The notes beneath the pieces were generated by a model, which was not told where the DNA came from, made no database searches, and saw nothing but the letters and a program-made list of their open reading frames with translations. This document shows, piece by piece, positions 45,477-57,066 of a DNA stretch of 64,000 nucleotides. This stretch comes from Lathyrus oleraceus. Its lineage: Eukaryota; Streptophyta; Magnoliopsida; Fabales; Fabaceae. The stretch spans positions 236,139,494 through 236,203,493 of the forward strand of contig NC_066584.1 in assembly GCF_024323335.1 (NCBI RefSeq). Reading direction: 5' to 3'. The stretch's first letter is position 1, and the number at the start of each line of letters is the position of its first letter. The translations under genes and the position numbers were made by a program.

Positions 45477-46218
45477 TTCGACAAAATTGAAGCTTCGACA
45501 TTTCGACAAGATATCTGCAGATGGAAAGGCACCTTTGACAGACATGGAGGAGGTTGTGGTATTTCGACAATTCGATAAAGCCTGGAGAAAGACGTCATTT
45601 CGACATAAAGCGTAAACTTCAAATTTAAAAGAGTTGTGACGTTTGGTAGAAGACGCGTGGAAGCATCTGGCGAAAGGAAGAAAGCCATGTGTCACAGTTT
45701 TAGGATTTGTTCGTTAGTAACAGTTGTTTTATTTGTATATAAATAGGGTAGTTGTTATCGGGAAAAGGGTGAAAATTCACTTGTACAAAAATTCCTAAAA
45801 ATACTCAAAGTACCCGTGTGAGAGAAAAAAAGTCATATTTGGAACATGTATGTGTAAACAAACACCAATTCCTTCAAAGTTTATTCTATAAAGTTTAAAG
45901 TTCTTTACAAATTCCTTTTACGTTTTCCAGTCAATTATCTTTCTGCACTTTCTTTTCGACACTTTATGTTTTTGTCAGTTACTTTCTTCCATTTATCTTA
46001 TCTTGTCAAATTTACATTTGTTTAAACGTTTTAATCAACATCTTTCGACATGAAATATTTAGAGAACCAAAAATGAAAGAGATAAAAGTTGTTCTATATA
46101 TCTTCAAAGTCATTTAGATCTGCACATGTCCTAGGATTTGTGTGGTTGATCCTGCAAGTAACCCAATTCTACAAGTTTTGGTAAACCAGAGGTTGTTCGC
46201 CAAAATTCACAGCGAACA
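45477..46218 (+). repeat. Tat-X 5' LTR, right piece
   Basis: The remaining 742 bp of the 5' LTR match 56321-57061 with about 15 differences. The piece ends CACAGCGAACA directly before the primer site. It contains TTCGAC repeats and a TATA box at 45736-45745. Confidence 0.93.
45736..45745 (+). promoter_or_regulatory. TATA box of the Tat-X 5' LTR
   Basis: TATATAAATA followed by GGGTAG is a strong plant TATA box, and the 3' LTR has the same box at 56580-56589. In this copy the upstream U3 part, with most of the TTCGAC motifs, is now 34 kb away on the far side of Ogre-B, although the part from 45477 remains. Confidence 0.7.
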
Positions 46219-46221
46219 AAT

Positions 46222-46239
46222 TGGCACGCCCAGTGGGAC
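46222..46239 (+). promoter_or_regulatory. Primer-binding site of Tat-X (tRNA not identified)
   Basis: TGGCACGCCCAGTGGGAC lies three bases after the LTR end and has the TGG start of a primer site. It differs from the tRNA-Met, tRNA-Asp and tRNA-Arg sites of the other elements. I cannot assign the tRNA without a comparison. Confidence 0.7.
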
Positions 46240-46293
46240 AGTGCAGAAATCTAAAACTTAGATAATACATAATCAAGGTTTTTTCTTCGTTGT

Positions 46294-49173
46294 ATGAGAC
46301 TAAGAAGCGTTAAATTAGTCGTATTTGATGTAGAAAGACCTAAAAGAACAAGAATAAGGAAAATGGTGAATCAGCCAAATAATCCAAATAATTCTGATCC
46401 AAATGAAGCCATCCCAGTATCCAACCCTATCCCTTTGACAGGAGGCAATGTAGGATCAGTCCCTGTGTCAGAGGCTGTACCTTCGTCAACAGGGTCAATG
46501 CCAGCGATTTCGATATCGCAAAATGCGCCTAGTTCGTCCTTCAGGGCACAACAAATGCCCGTTGGGACACCCCCTCCTATGGGAAACACTTCTAGGCCTT
46601 TTGTGACAAATTTCACCATGCCTCTGCCTGGTAGGGAACAACCATTTGGAATGCCAACTTCAGTAATGGCAAATCTACACAATTCCCCGGTAGTATATTC
46701 TGATTCTATGGCCAATATGTCTTCACCCTTACAAGGGTCAGGATATGGCGGAAACATGAGTAGACTAAATCAACAAGCACTTTACGTGCCGCCGATAACA
46801 AATAATTCTGTGCAGGTAATTAGACAACAAATGGACGAGAGTAATCATTATATGGTCCAAATGTTGACACAACAAATGGGAGCGGTGTTTAAACCTCTAA
46901 TACAAAACACCACCCAAACAAACCAATTGTTGGCAGCGCAAATGACGCGCATTACTGATTTCTTTGGAGTCCCTCAAACTCGACACAGAGAACAAGTGGT
47001 TCATAACCCAGTGGTAGCGGTCCAAGAAGAGCCTACGATAAACCAAATACCGTTGGACAATCCTCAAACAAACGTCAGAAACCATGAGGATGCAGTCGAA
47101 CAGCCTCGTGTCGAAATCCCTGTTCCACAAGAGCCTAGAAGGATAGTAATCCAGAGAGGCCAAGACGCGGATGCTGTGTTGCAACAACGGATACGGTATA
47201 ATAATCCGCCTGTCGAAAACAATTTGGCAGCCATGGTCGAAACGATAATGGCACAAAATGGGATGAACATGGGATTACAAAGGTGTAGTTACGCATCCCC
47301 ACTGTCGGAATATATTCTGCAAGAAGAACTGCCACCAAGGTGGAAAGTTCCTAAGTTCACAAAGTTCTCAGGGGACACTAGTGAGTCCACTATAGAACAT
47401 GTGGCACGTTATCTGATCGAAGCAGGGGAAATAGCCCGTAATGAAAATTTGAAAATAAAATATTTCCCTAGTTCTTTAACGAAAAACGTGTTTACTTGGT
47501 TTACATCTCTGCCTGCAAACTCAGTATATACGTGGACCCAATTAGAAAGGTTGTTCCATGAACAATTCTACATGGGACAAACAAAAATAAGTCTGAAAGA
47601 ATTAGCCAGTGTTAAGAGAAAACACTCAGAACCAATAGATGATTATTTAAATAGGTTCAGATTGCTAAAGGCTAGATGTTTCCCCTCGGTGCCAGAACAT
47701 GAGTTAGTCAAAATGGCAGCAGGGGGACTAGATTATTCTGTAAGGAAGAAATTAGATACCCAGTATCTGAGGGATATGGCACAATTAGCAGATAGAGTGA
47801 GACAGGTCGAAAGGTTAAGGGACGAAAAATTCATAGCAAATAAGAATAAAAAAGAAAGGGTGGCCTACGTAGGGGTTCACCAAGATGATGAGTACGACGA
47901 AAACGAACCAAGTAACTTCGACGAACAAGAGATTGACCTAGCGGAACTAAAGCAAAACCCACCTTATTCGTGCAAAGTACTAACTCCGTCGAACGGAAAC
48001 CCAGTCGAAACCAACGATAAGTTCCCCAAAAGGACTTATACATTCGACATCACCAAATGTGACGAAATTTTCGACCTGTTGGTTAAAGATGGTCAATTAA
48101 TAAAACCTCCAGGCGCTAAAGAACCGCCTATGGAACAACAGAAAAAGAGAGGTTTTTGTAAATACCATAATTTTCTGGGCCATAAAACGTCTCGTTGTTT
48201 CCTTTTCAGGGATCTCGTTCAAAATGCTATCCGTGACGGAAGGCTGAAGTTTGGTGACAAACCAAAACAACATATGAGGATCGATTCGAATCCCATGCAA
48301 ACAGTCGAAGCCCACTACGCTGAACCATCCATCGTGAACATGGTGGAGGTCGAAGTTGCTCCTGATGGCAATTTGGAAATGGTGGAGGCCCCTGGAAGTT
48401 TTGACACAAATATCAACATGGTTGAGATTGCTGATGATCTCGCAAGCCAGAACGAAGTTGAAGTTACTGAAGGCTTCGACAACCAGAGAAGGATGGAAAC
48501 TACTGAAGGTTTCAACAAGAAGGGCGGTGACGATACTGTCGAAGATATGAAGTTTCGACAAGAGGGGAATTGGGACCGCTTGGGACAGCCAAGTGGGAAA
48601 TATGATTATCTTGTGAAGTACAATGCATCGGCAAGCTCTTAGATCAACATCAACACAATCCAACCAAGCGGTTGGGGAGATGTTTCTTCAGACAACAATG
48701 AAGAAACAGTTGAGGCAATCGAGAATCCCCCTAATACGAAAAAGAGCGTTACTGAAGGCCTCATTATTGAAAACAAGGCTACTGAAGGCCTTGATCTTGA
48801 TCAAATGAAGACAGGTGATGTCGCGAACTGCGTCAACACTATGGGGCCTTTCAGTGAAGAAGTCGCAAAAATCAAAGCGGAAGCTGTTAATGGCCCTTTG
48901 AAGCCCGTGGTCAGTGGAATTCTGCGTAGGGTGATGGAAGACCCCAAAAGGAATTGGAACAAATGTTGTTGCAAACATGGTCCCAAGAACATATCTTGGT
49001 GTTGCTGCCCGGTGAAAGAGTTTGACCAAACACCAAAAGGCGTCGAAGGCGAAGAGGAGAGACTCATTAGAAAGATGAACGAATTAAGCATCGCTGACGA
49101 ACGAAATGTTGGGGTAAACATGGTGGAAAGGAGCACCAGAGGCTGGCGTATCCTAAAGAGGAGGAAAATTTGA
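46294..49173 (+). pseudogene. gag: Tat-X gag (broken)
   Basis: The first 782 codons are open. There is a long N-terminal region rich in proline, asparagine and serine, then a gag domain (ARYLIEAGEIARNENLKIKY, FTWFTSLPANSVYTW, LNRFRLLKARC; nt about 47380-47800) and a knuckle-like FCKYHNFLGHKTSRCF (about 48150) typical of Tat gag proteins. A TAG at 48640-48642 interrupts the frame. Reading continues in the same frame through a cysteine-rich CCCKHG...CCCPV segment to 49171, where the frame shifts near 49146 into the protease region. Codons GTCGAA and TTCGAC are conspicuously common. Confidence 0.85.
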
Positions 49174-50636
49174 TAGAATTCATCAAGAGGTGCCAAAGGA
49201 TGAAAACCGAAGTAATGATATGCCCACGCTGCAGTGCAATCTTCGACAGGAAGGCAGCAACCAACCTGGAAGCAGTGGATAAAGCCAAGAGGAAAGAGAA
49301 TTGGGGAACAGTAAGATATGACCCAAGGAGAAGTGATCACCACCAGTGGAGGCATGGAGAAAGACGCCAGAACACCTATAAACCATCTGACAAAGCAACG
49401 GATGACAAATGGGTTCAACCCATTAGAGATGCCCAGGGGCAGAAAAAATGGGGAAAGTTTGAGGTTCAGAGAGGCGCTTCGATGGAAGGCAAGAAGGAAA
49501 TAGAAAAGCACAAGCCAAGACCATATCCTTCGGAGAATTACAAAGGCAAAAACCCCATGTCCAGATCCCAATGGAGGAGATTCCAGAGGCAGAAGAGGGC
49601 AGAAAAAGAGGCTGCAGAAAAGAGCGTGAAGGGAAAAGACACTGACAGCAAAGATAAAGCAGAGTCTAGTAACAATCGTCAGATAAGGAGCAGAAAAGAG
49701 GCTTCCCTCCAGATCAATCCTGGCGGCATTGTCGAACTTGTGGCGTCGAAAGAGAAGATGCAGGAGGACGACGAAATAACTGACAACTTCGAATCTGACT
49801 CAGAATCATCCTTCAATGTGATCTGCAACGTGGTATCTGTTCTCCCTAGAGACTATGATAGAGTTATGGAGGTCGAAGACGGAGAAGACGAGATGGAAGA
49901 GGAAACAATGGCACACATGCCTGTTTGCTACTACGTTATGAATAATGGATGCGTCGAAGAGCAGAACGCTTTCTTCGAAAGACCAGATGACTCCATGAAA
50001 GCGCATTTGAAGCCTTTGTTCATAAAAGGAAAGGTGGAGAATGTTCGTGTGAATAAGATACTGGTGGATGGGGGAGCAGCAGTGAATTTGATGCCCCATT
50101 TCATGCTGAAGAAGATAGGGAAAGACGACTCAGACGCGAAACCCCACAACATGGTGCTGTCGAATTATGAAGGAAAAGTAGGAACCACCATGGGCGTTAT
50201 CCAGGTGAATCTGACTGTTGGAACCATAACAAGGCCAACGATGTTTATGGTCATTGCTTCAAGGGCGAACTACAACCTACTGCTTGGAAGGGAGTGGATT
50301 CATGGCGTAGGAGTCGTACCCTCTTCAATGCATCAGCGAATAGCCATATGGAGGCCAGACGGGATCGTCGAAAACATTGAGGTTGATCAAAGCTACTTCA
50401 TGACAGAGATAAACAATGTCAACAGTTAAAGCTTCGACAAGAACCTGGATCACATACCTCCATGCAGTCCAGCCGAATTCGATTTAAAGGCGACAGACAA
50501 TGCCTACTGCTCCATGTACCTTCATCCTACACATGGTTTCCAGTGGGATAAAGAAGTAATTGGCGAAACTTACATGTGGGGAACTACTCATATAGCGCCA
50601 ACGGGATGGGGAAGCGAATTTGACAATGACGAGTAA
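49146..50636 (+). pseudogene. pro: Tat-X protease region (broken)
   Basis: Readable in one frame from about 49146 (YPKEEENLIEF) to a TAA at 50427-50429, then on to another stop near 50636. A CPRC motif near 49217 and a basic charged linker precede the retropepsin, which has an ILVDGGAAVNLMP active-site region at about 50053-50090 and LLLGREWIHG near 50280. The D-G-G in place of DSG or DTG is seen in Tat-lineage proteases, so it may be functional rather than a mutation. A frame change near 50615 connects to RT. Confidence 0.8.
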
Positions 50637-52015
50637 ACAATCAGCGCTCGAAAAGATTACGGCTTACATAGCCGAAAACAAACTCAAAGAGGCCCTTGAG
50701 GCTGAAGTAAAATACATGGCTGTCGAAGCCAGGAAAGAAAACTCCAACAAACAAGGTCCCCAAAAAGACGTTGTAGAAGATCATGATAACAACCAAATGG
50801 GCGAATGGCAACACCAAAAGCTTGACGCCATTTATGACGACGAACCTCTAGGGTTCGAAAAAGATCCAGTGTCAACTAACGAGAAGATGGTGGCGCAGGA
50901 TCCGTTAGAAGAAATAAACTTAGGAGTGGGGGTAGAAAATAGACCAACCTACATAAGCGCAAAAATGGACCCCCAGTTCAAGGTCGAAATAGTCCTGTTG
51001 CTGAAAGAGTTCAAAGACTGTTTCGCATGGGATTATGACGAGATGCCTGGTCTTGACAGAAGTTTGGTCGAAATGCAGTTGCCGATAATGGATGGAAATA
51101 AGCCAGTAAAGCAGATTCCAAGACGCTTCGCACCAGAAATTCTGTCGAAAATAAAAGAAGAGGTCGAAAGACTTCTAAAATGCAAGTTCATCCGCACAAC
51201 CAGGTATGTCGAATGGATTGCAAATATTGTTCCAGTAATTAAGAAAAATGGCAAACTTAGGGTATGCATTAATTTTCGAGACTTAAACTCGACTACCCCA
51301 AAGGATGAATATCCTATGCCAGTGGCAGAAATGCTCATAGATTCTGCAGCCGGCCATGAGTACTTAAGTATGTTAGACGGATACTCTGGCTATAACCAAA
51401 TTTTTATCGCTGAAGAAGATGTTCCTAAAACGGCCTTTTGTTGTCCTGGAGCAATATGAACGTACGAATGGGTAGTAATGCCTTTTGGTTTAAAGAATGC
51501 TGGAGCAACTTACCAACGTGCTATGAATTCCATTTTTCACGACTTTATTGAGACTTTCATGCAAGTGTATATTGACGATATTGTGATTAAGTCTGTTTTA
51601 GGGAAAAGTCATATAGATCATCTTCGACAATCTTTTGAAAGGATGAGGAAGTTTGGTTTGAAAATGAACCCACTTAAATGTGTTTTTGGTGTGCAGGGCG
51701 GGTGATTTCTTAGGTTTTGTGGTCCACAAGAAGGGGATTGAAATAAATGAAAACAAAGCCAAAGCCATAATGGAGGCGAAAGCGCCATCAACCAAAAAGG
51801 GGTTGCAGTCTCTGCTAGGGAAAATCAATTTTCTCAGAAGATTCATCTCCAATCTCAGTGGGAAGACACAAGCTTTCTCTCCTCTACTTCGACTAAAGAA
51901 GGAAGACTTTGCATGGGGGCAAGAACAGCAAGCGGCCTTCAACAAAATCAAGGAATACCTGGCTAGTCCCCCAATCCTGATGTCTCCTTGTAGAAAAAGA
52001 AGTATGAGATTGTAA
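50620..52015 (+). pseudogene. RT: Tat-X reverse transcriptase (broken)
   Basis: RT motifs occur in order: PRRFAPEI, EWIANIVPVIKKNGKLRVCI, LDGYSGYNQI, then after a TGA at 51457-51459 VMPFGLKNAGATYQRAM and YIDD at 51568-51579. A one-base shift near 51698 (extra G in a GGGCGGG context) moves reading to a second frame (GDFLGFVV to INFLRRFI). Another shift near 51990 restores the first frame at the RNase H. The TGA probably replaces a glycine codon. Confidence 0.85.
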
Positions 52016-52017
52016 TT

Positions 52018-54213
52018 TTGGCATCAGACAAAACATTAGGAAGTATGTTGTGTCAAGAAGATGAGAATGGCGTCGAAAGAGCCATTTATTATCTCAGTAG
52101 AGCCCTGAATGATGTTGAAACTAGATATAGTATTATAGAAAAGCTATGTCTATGTGTATACTTATCTTGTATGAAATTGAAGCATTATATAAAACTTGTT
52201 GATGTATATATTTCCTCCCATTTCGACGTAATAAAGTATATGTTATCTAAATCTATTTTACATAGTCGAATTGGAAAATGGGCTTTAGCATTAACAGAAT
52301 ACTCCTTGAAATATCTGCCTTTAAAAGCCGTGAAAGGACAAGTGGTCACTGATTTCATAGCCGACCACTCTATAGACGAAGATGTGGAATATGTCGAATT
52401 AGAACCTTGGAAACTGTATTTCGACGGTTCCAGTCATAAAAATGGAACTGGCGTTGGGATGTTGATTATTTCTCCTGACAGAATTCCAACAAAATTCAAG
52501 TACAAAGTTGAAAGTCTGTGTTCAAATAATGAAGCAGAATATGAAGCTTTGATCGCTGGACTTGAAATCTTGTTGAAATTGGGGGCAACAAGAGTCAAAA
52601 TAATGGGCGATTCCAAACTGGTGATAAATCAGTTGACAAAAGAGTATAAGTGCGTGAAAGAAAATTTAATCATGTACTTTGTAATAGCCAATAGACTTCT
52701 CAAGGAGTTCGACAATGTGGTCTTCAGGCACATTCCCAGGTTGGAGAACCAAGAAGCGAACGATCTTGCTCAACTAGCATCTGGATATAAAGTGTCGAAG
52801 GAAAAGTTAGAAGAAGCCATTGAAGTCAGAGGAAGAGTCGTATCCACCAAGTTGTCCCCATCAGATCTGGAGTCAATAAGATTAGGATACGGTGACGAAG
52901 AAAACTTTGAGATATTCAACATAGATGATTCAGGAATTACAGACTGGAGAAAGCCTATCAAGAATTATCTACAAGACCCAAATCAGAAAGCAGAAAGAAA
53001 GATAAAATGCAGAGCTTTGAGTTATGTACTTTTGGGAAATGAATTGTTCAAAAAGACTACAGAAGGAGTCCTGTTGAAATGCTTAGGTGAAGACGAAGCC
53101 TACATAGCCTTGTCGAATGTACACAGTGGAGCGTGTGGCGCACACCAAGCAGGTCACAAAATGAAGTGGTTATTATTTCGACAAGGAATGTATTGGCCAA
53201 CAATGCTGAAGGACCGTGTCGAATTTGCAAAAGGATGTCAGGAGTGTCAAGTACATGCAGGCATACCTCATGTTCCTGCAAGTGAGCTGCATTCAATCAT
53301 AAAGCCTTGGCCATTTAGAGGATGGGCTTTAGACTTGATTGGGGAAATTCGACCAACCTCTTCAAAAGGACAAAGGTACATTTTGGTTGGGATAGACTAT
53401 TTCACTAAATGGATTGAAGCTATACCATTGGTAAATATGGATCAAGAAGCAGTCATAGACTTTATCCAAAAATACATAATTTACAGATTTGGGATACCTG
53501 AAACAATAACAACAGATCAAGGATTTGTGTTCACTGGTAAAAACATGCAGAAATTTGCACAAGAAACAGGTCTTAAACTCCTTACTTCGACACCTTACTA
53601 TGCTCAAGCCAATGGGCAGGTTGAAGCAGCCAACAAGGTAGTGATAAATTTGATCAAGAAGCATGTAGGGAAAAAACCTAGAAATTGGCATAAGACTCTA
53701 GATAAAGTCTTGTGGGCTTGTCGAACGTCTCCTAAAGAAGCAACGAATTCGACTCCATTTAAGTTGACTTACGGACATGATGCAGTTTTACCAGTCGAAA
53801 TATATTTGTAGTCAGTTAGAGTGCAAAGGCATCATGAAATCCCATCAGATATATATTGGAGTATGATGATGGATGAATTGGTTGATCTGGACGAAGAAAG
53901 ACTACGTGCGCTAGATCTAATAAGAAGACAAAAAGAAAGAGTCGAAAAGTTTTACAATAAGAGAGTAAAATTCAAGACCTTCTTAATTGGTGATCTCGTT
54001 TGGAAAGTAATCCATCCTATGGATCGAAAAGATAAGTTAATGGGAAAATGGTCTCCTAAGTGGGAAGGACCTTTCCAGATTTTGAAAATATTTTCAAATG
54101 GCGCGTATGAGATTGAAGAAATAGGGAAGGATGAGAGAATCCTAAAGATAAATGGCAAGTATTTGAAAAAATATAAGCCAATATTGCAGGAAGTAAAAAT
54201 AATAATAGAATAA
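52018..54213 (+). pseudogene. Tat-X RNase H, aRNase H and integrase (one stop)
   Basis: RNase H (ASDKTLGSMLCQED) is followed by the archaeal-type RNase H typical of Tat and Ogre (WKLYFDGSSHKNGTGVG, NNEAEYEALIAGLE, GDSKLVINQL). Integrase follows with an HHCC zinc site (about 53120-53270), D,D,E residues in ALDLIGE, TTDQGFVF and GQVEAANK, and a C-terminal GPFQILKIFSNGAYEI segment. A TAG at 53809-53811, probably from CAG, is the only interruption in 732 codons. The frame ends at 54213, about 100 bases from the end of the convergent antisense ORF. Confidence 0.88.
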
Positions 54214-54311
54214 TTGCAAACATAATTGTGATAAGCTTTGCCAAATAAAAATGACATTAAAGTTATTACAAAGAAAGCCTCAAAGGGCTGAGAGTTGTTA
54301 AATCAATTAGA

Positions 54312-55782
54312 CTACAAATTAATACTGGCAAAAGTTTCCTTCAAAGCGGCGAATTTCTGCCTTTGAAATTGAAGTCGATGATCACAAAGACCTTTGTGAG
54401 TAGAAAGAGTCTCAATCTCTTGACTAAGTTGCTGGGCCTTCTCAGCATGTCGAATACCCACCCTCAACTCTTCGTCAATCTCGCTCTGCTTAGGTTATTG
54501 TATGGATGCCTTACATTTTTTCTCTTGAGAGATCTTTTCTTGAAGTGCTGCTATCTGTTTCTCCCATTTTTGGATATTGTCATCACAAGCAGCAACTTCT
54601 TTGACATAAGTTTCAGAAAGCTTTTGCAACTTTGAAACTTTGTCAGTCGAAGTCGAAACAACATCCCATTCAGCAGTTTAAGTTTCAGACTTTGAGGAGA
54701 TTTCATTGGTAAGATCTCTTTGACGATGAAGGTCTGCAGTGGCCAAGTCAATGAGGGTCATTAGCTCCATCACAAAACTTCCAACCTCAGCAGAAGCTTC
54801 CAAGACATTCACTTGCTTCAAAATTTTCTTAAGTTCAAGGTGAGCAAGAGAGTTCTCTTCCAAAATTTTGAACAAATCAACATCAAGTATTTTCGTTTTA
54901 ATTTTGGTCAAGATGTTGCCAAGTGATGGTGCTTCAGAAGTGGCCCCAGAAGTGGTCGAACTGCTCTGCGAAGAATCTTGGAAATTAAAACGGGCGCTAA
55001 GCATGGCCTTCAGATACTCTAAAGGTCTCTGCACTTTGAGATTTTCAAGCTCCTCGCGAGAGAAACTAGTCGAACCAGTTGATTTGCCACTCCCTTGGGT
55101 CTGGTCAGGAGCAGGTGGAGTGTTTCGACTGGTTACCCCCATCTTTGGCAGCTTCGTCGTCATGATCATCTTCGACCCCAGCTTCCATGTCAGTATCATC
55201 ACCCTGAGTTGCAGCATCTAATCCTGGAGGAGAAGGAGATTCATCTTCAGAAGCTTCACCCACTGTAGCGTCGAATTCTGCCACAGTCTGCATGTCATGA
55301 TCACTTGTGGGGATATCTTCTTCTGGGACTGTTTCCTCCAGAATCTTCTCAGGTGTTCTTTCGACAGCCACTTGTCCCTGAAAATAATTCTAAGATTTAG
55401 AAGAAAAAGATGCAAAGAAGGTGAATGTATACAGTCGAAATAAAGACTCACCTCAGGAATCTCAGTGTTATAGCTGGATTTCCCACTCTCCGTGTCTTTC
55501 GACTGAGGCTTAGCAGGGGGAGTACTTGCAGAATCCTTCCTAGTTGATTTTACGATGGACCTTTGGGAGAGGACCTAACATAGCATGACAGTTTCCAGAA
55601 ATAAGAACAGGGATTAATACCTGGGATTTATAGATGCATTCTTTTTCTTTCTCATTTGGAGGTTCTGGAACATACTGTTGATTTCCAATAGTTACTGGTC
55701 CTTTCAAATCGTGCACAGGAGAGAAAGTTGGATCTTGTTTCTTCTTGGAATGTTTGCTGCTTGAAGGTTTTTGAGGAGCCAT
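54312..55782 (-). pseudogene. Tat-X antisense ORF (aORF), probably spliced, decayed
   Basis: The reading starts at ATG 55780-55782 (MAPQKPSSSKHSKKKQD, a basic serine-rich start). Reading on to SQVLIPVLISGNCHAMLGP looks protein-like, but a frame change at about 55565-55575 follows, perhaps a deletion of a central domain. A GAG|GTGAGT donor and TTATTTTCAG|GG acceptor define a 74-nt T-rich intron (55378-55451). The next exon is acidic (EETVPEEDIPTSDHDM), shifts frame at a G5 run (55136-55140), and continues through LENLKVQRPLEYLKAML and a long heptad-like coiled coil. TAA codons at 54678-54680 and 54495-54497 interrupt it before the final TAG at 54312-54314. Antisense extra ORFs downstream of integrase are known in Tat elements; their function is unknown. 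Confidence 0.65.
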
Positions 55783-55895
55783 TGTTAGGAAGAAATTAGG
55801 AATTCTTCTCAGGAGAAATATGAAAGCTTAAGAAATGGGTATGAAGAAAAGTAATCTGAAGCGTTGGAAGGGTTTTAGAGAAAAAGGTTTATGGG

Positions 55896-55903
55896 TATTT
55901 ATA
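55896..55903 (-). promoter_or_regulatory. Putative TATA box of the antisense unit
   Basis: The minus strand reads TATAAATA followed by CCC, 114 bases upstream of the aORF ATG, giving room for a 5' leader of about 80 bases. A CACGTG G-box lies about 50 bases further upstream. Confidence 0.55.
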
Positions 55904-55953
55904 GGAAGAAGATGATGAAAAAACACTTTAAAATGGGAATGTTGATAGTGGGA

Positions 55954-55959
55954 CACGTG
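55954..55959. promoter_or_regulatory. G-box upstream of the antisense TATA box
   Basis: CACGTG in an ACACGTGGC context matches the plant G-box and ABRE consensus bound by bZIP and bHLH factors. It stands about 50 bp upstream of the antisense TATA box and about 240 bp before the 3' LTR. Confidence 0.5.
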
Positions 55960-56200
55960 GCCGATTTTGATAGGGGTGTTAAAGAGGTGGAAGTTGAAAA
56001 GAGACCATGATGTTAAGAAATGATGGAAGTAGACTCTGAACGTGGGCTAGACGTGACATTTTGGAGAAAGTGTAATGATGAGTCTGTGTTGGAAATTGAG
56101 ATTATCAAAACATGGATTTAATAAAGATTAAATGACATGGCATCAAAACACTGGTTGACAACAAATGACTGTTTCTCCAGAAAAATGGTCGTAACATCTT

Positions 56201-56215
56201 TGCTGGGGGGCAATT
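56201..56215 (+). promoter_or_regulatory. Polypurine tract of Tat-X
   Basis: TGCTGGGGGGCAATT ends where the 3' LTR begins with TGTATACATG. Confidence 0.85.
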
Positions 56216-57061
56216 TGTATACATGCATTTTCGACGCCATGAGATTTGGTATGCAGAATGGTTCTTTCGACAAATGATGACATGGGATAAACAGTTTGGT
56301 TGATAAGTGTTGTTCGACACTTCGACAAAATTGAAGCTTCGACATTTCGACAAGATATCTGCAGATGGAAAGGCACCTTTGACAGACATGGAGGATGTTG
56401 TGGTATTTCGACAATTCGACAAAGCCTGGAGAAAGACGTCATTTCGACGTAAAGCGTAAACTTCAAATTTAAAAGAGTTGCGACGTTTGGTAGAAGACGC
56501 GTGGAAGCATCTGGCGAAAGGAAGAAAGCCATGTGTCACAGTTTTAGGATTTGTTCGTTAGTAACAGTTGTTTTATTTGTATATAAATAGGGTAGTTGTT
56601 ATCGGGAAAAGGTTGAAAATTTACTTGTACAAAAATTCCTAAAAATACTCAAAGTACCCGTGTGAGAGAAAAGAGTCATATTTGGAACATGTATGTGTAA
56701 ACAAACACCAATTCCTTCAAAGTTTATTCTATAAAGTTTAAAGTTCTTTACAAATTCCTTTTACGTTTTCCAGTCAATTATCTTTCTGCACTTTCTTTTC
56801 GACACTTTATGTTTTCGTCAGTTACTTTCTGTCATTTATCTTATCTTGTCAAATTTACATTTGTTTAAACGTTTTAATCAACATTTTTCGACATAAAATA
56901 TTTAGAGAACCAAAAATGAAAGAGATGAAAGTTGTTCTAGATATCTTCAAAGTCATTTAGATCTGCACATGTCCTAGGATTTGTGTGGTTGATCCTGCAA
57001 GTAACCCAATTCTACAAGTTTTGGTAAACCAGAGGTTGTTCGCCAAAATTCACAGCGAACA
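56216..57061 (+). repeat. Tat-X 3' LTR (846 bp)
   Basis: It runs from TGTATACATGC to AGCGAACA. Eleven TTCGAC hexamers are present, nine of them in the first 230 bp. The TATA box is at 56580-56589. It is followed directly by the GATGG duplication. Confidence 0.95.
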
Positions 57062-57066
57062 GATGG
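57062..57066 (+). repeat. Target-site duplication of Tat-X (right), GATGG
   Basis: Repeats 11143-11147. Ogre-A gag resumes in the same reading frame right after it. Confidence 0.93.

Larger units (their letters stand above)
11148..57061 (+). mobile_element. Tat-X: Tat-lineage Ty3/gypsy retrotransposon with antisense ORF
   Basis: The LTRs are about 847 bp, with the 5' copy split by Ogre-B and the 3' copy at 56216-57061. Between them lie a primer site, gag, protease, RT, RNase H, a second (archaeal-type) RNase H, integrase, an antisense ORF and a polypurine tract. The dual RNase H and the D-G-G protease motif place it in the Tat/Ogre branch. The short LTRs and different primer site separate it from Ogre. 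Once Ogre-B is removed the element is about 11.7 kb. The two LTRs differ at about 18 sites by hand (about 2%). The coding region carries several stops and frameshifts. Confidence 0.9.

Noticed and set aside
46371..46757. 128-codon minus-strand frame opposite Tat-X gag
   Set aside because: It is glycine- and proline-rich because the sense strand is a repetitive proline/serine linker. No motif or conserved start.
48801..49571. 256-codon minus-strand frame opposite the Tat-X gag-protease junction
   Set aside because: It is hydrophobic and low in complexity, mirrors the charged codons of the sense frame and has no conserved motif. Treated as a shadow, unlike the aORF at 54312-55782, which has a promoter and intron.
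55575..55620. A second intron in the antisense ORF (CAG|GTATTAAT to TTAG|GTCC)
   Set aside because: It would restore the frame, but at 46 nt it is shorter than normal plant introns, and the unspliced reading looks like protein. A deletion with a frame break is more likely.
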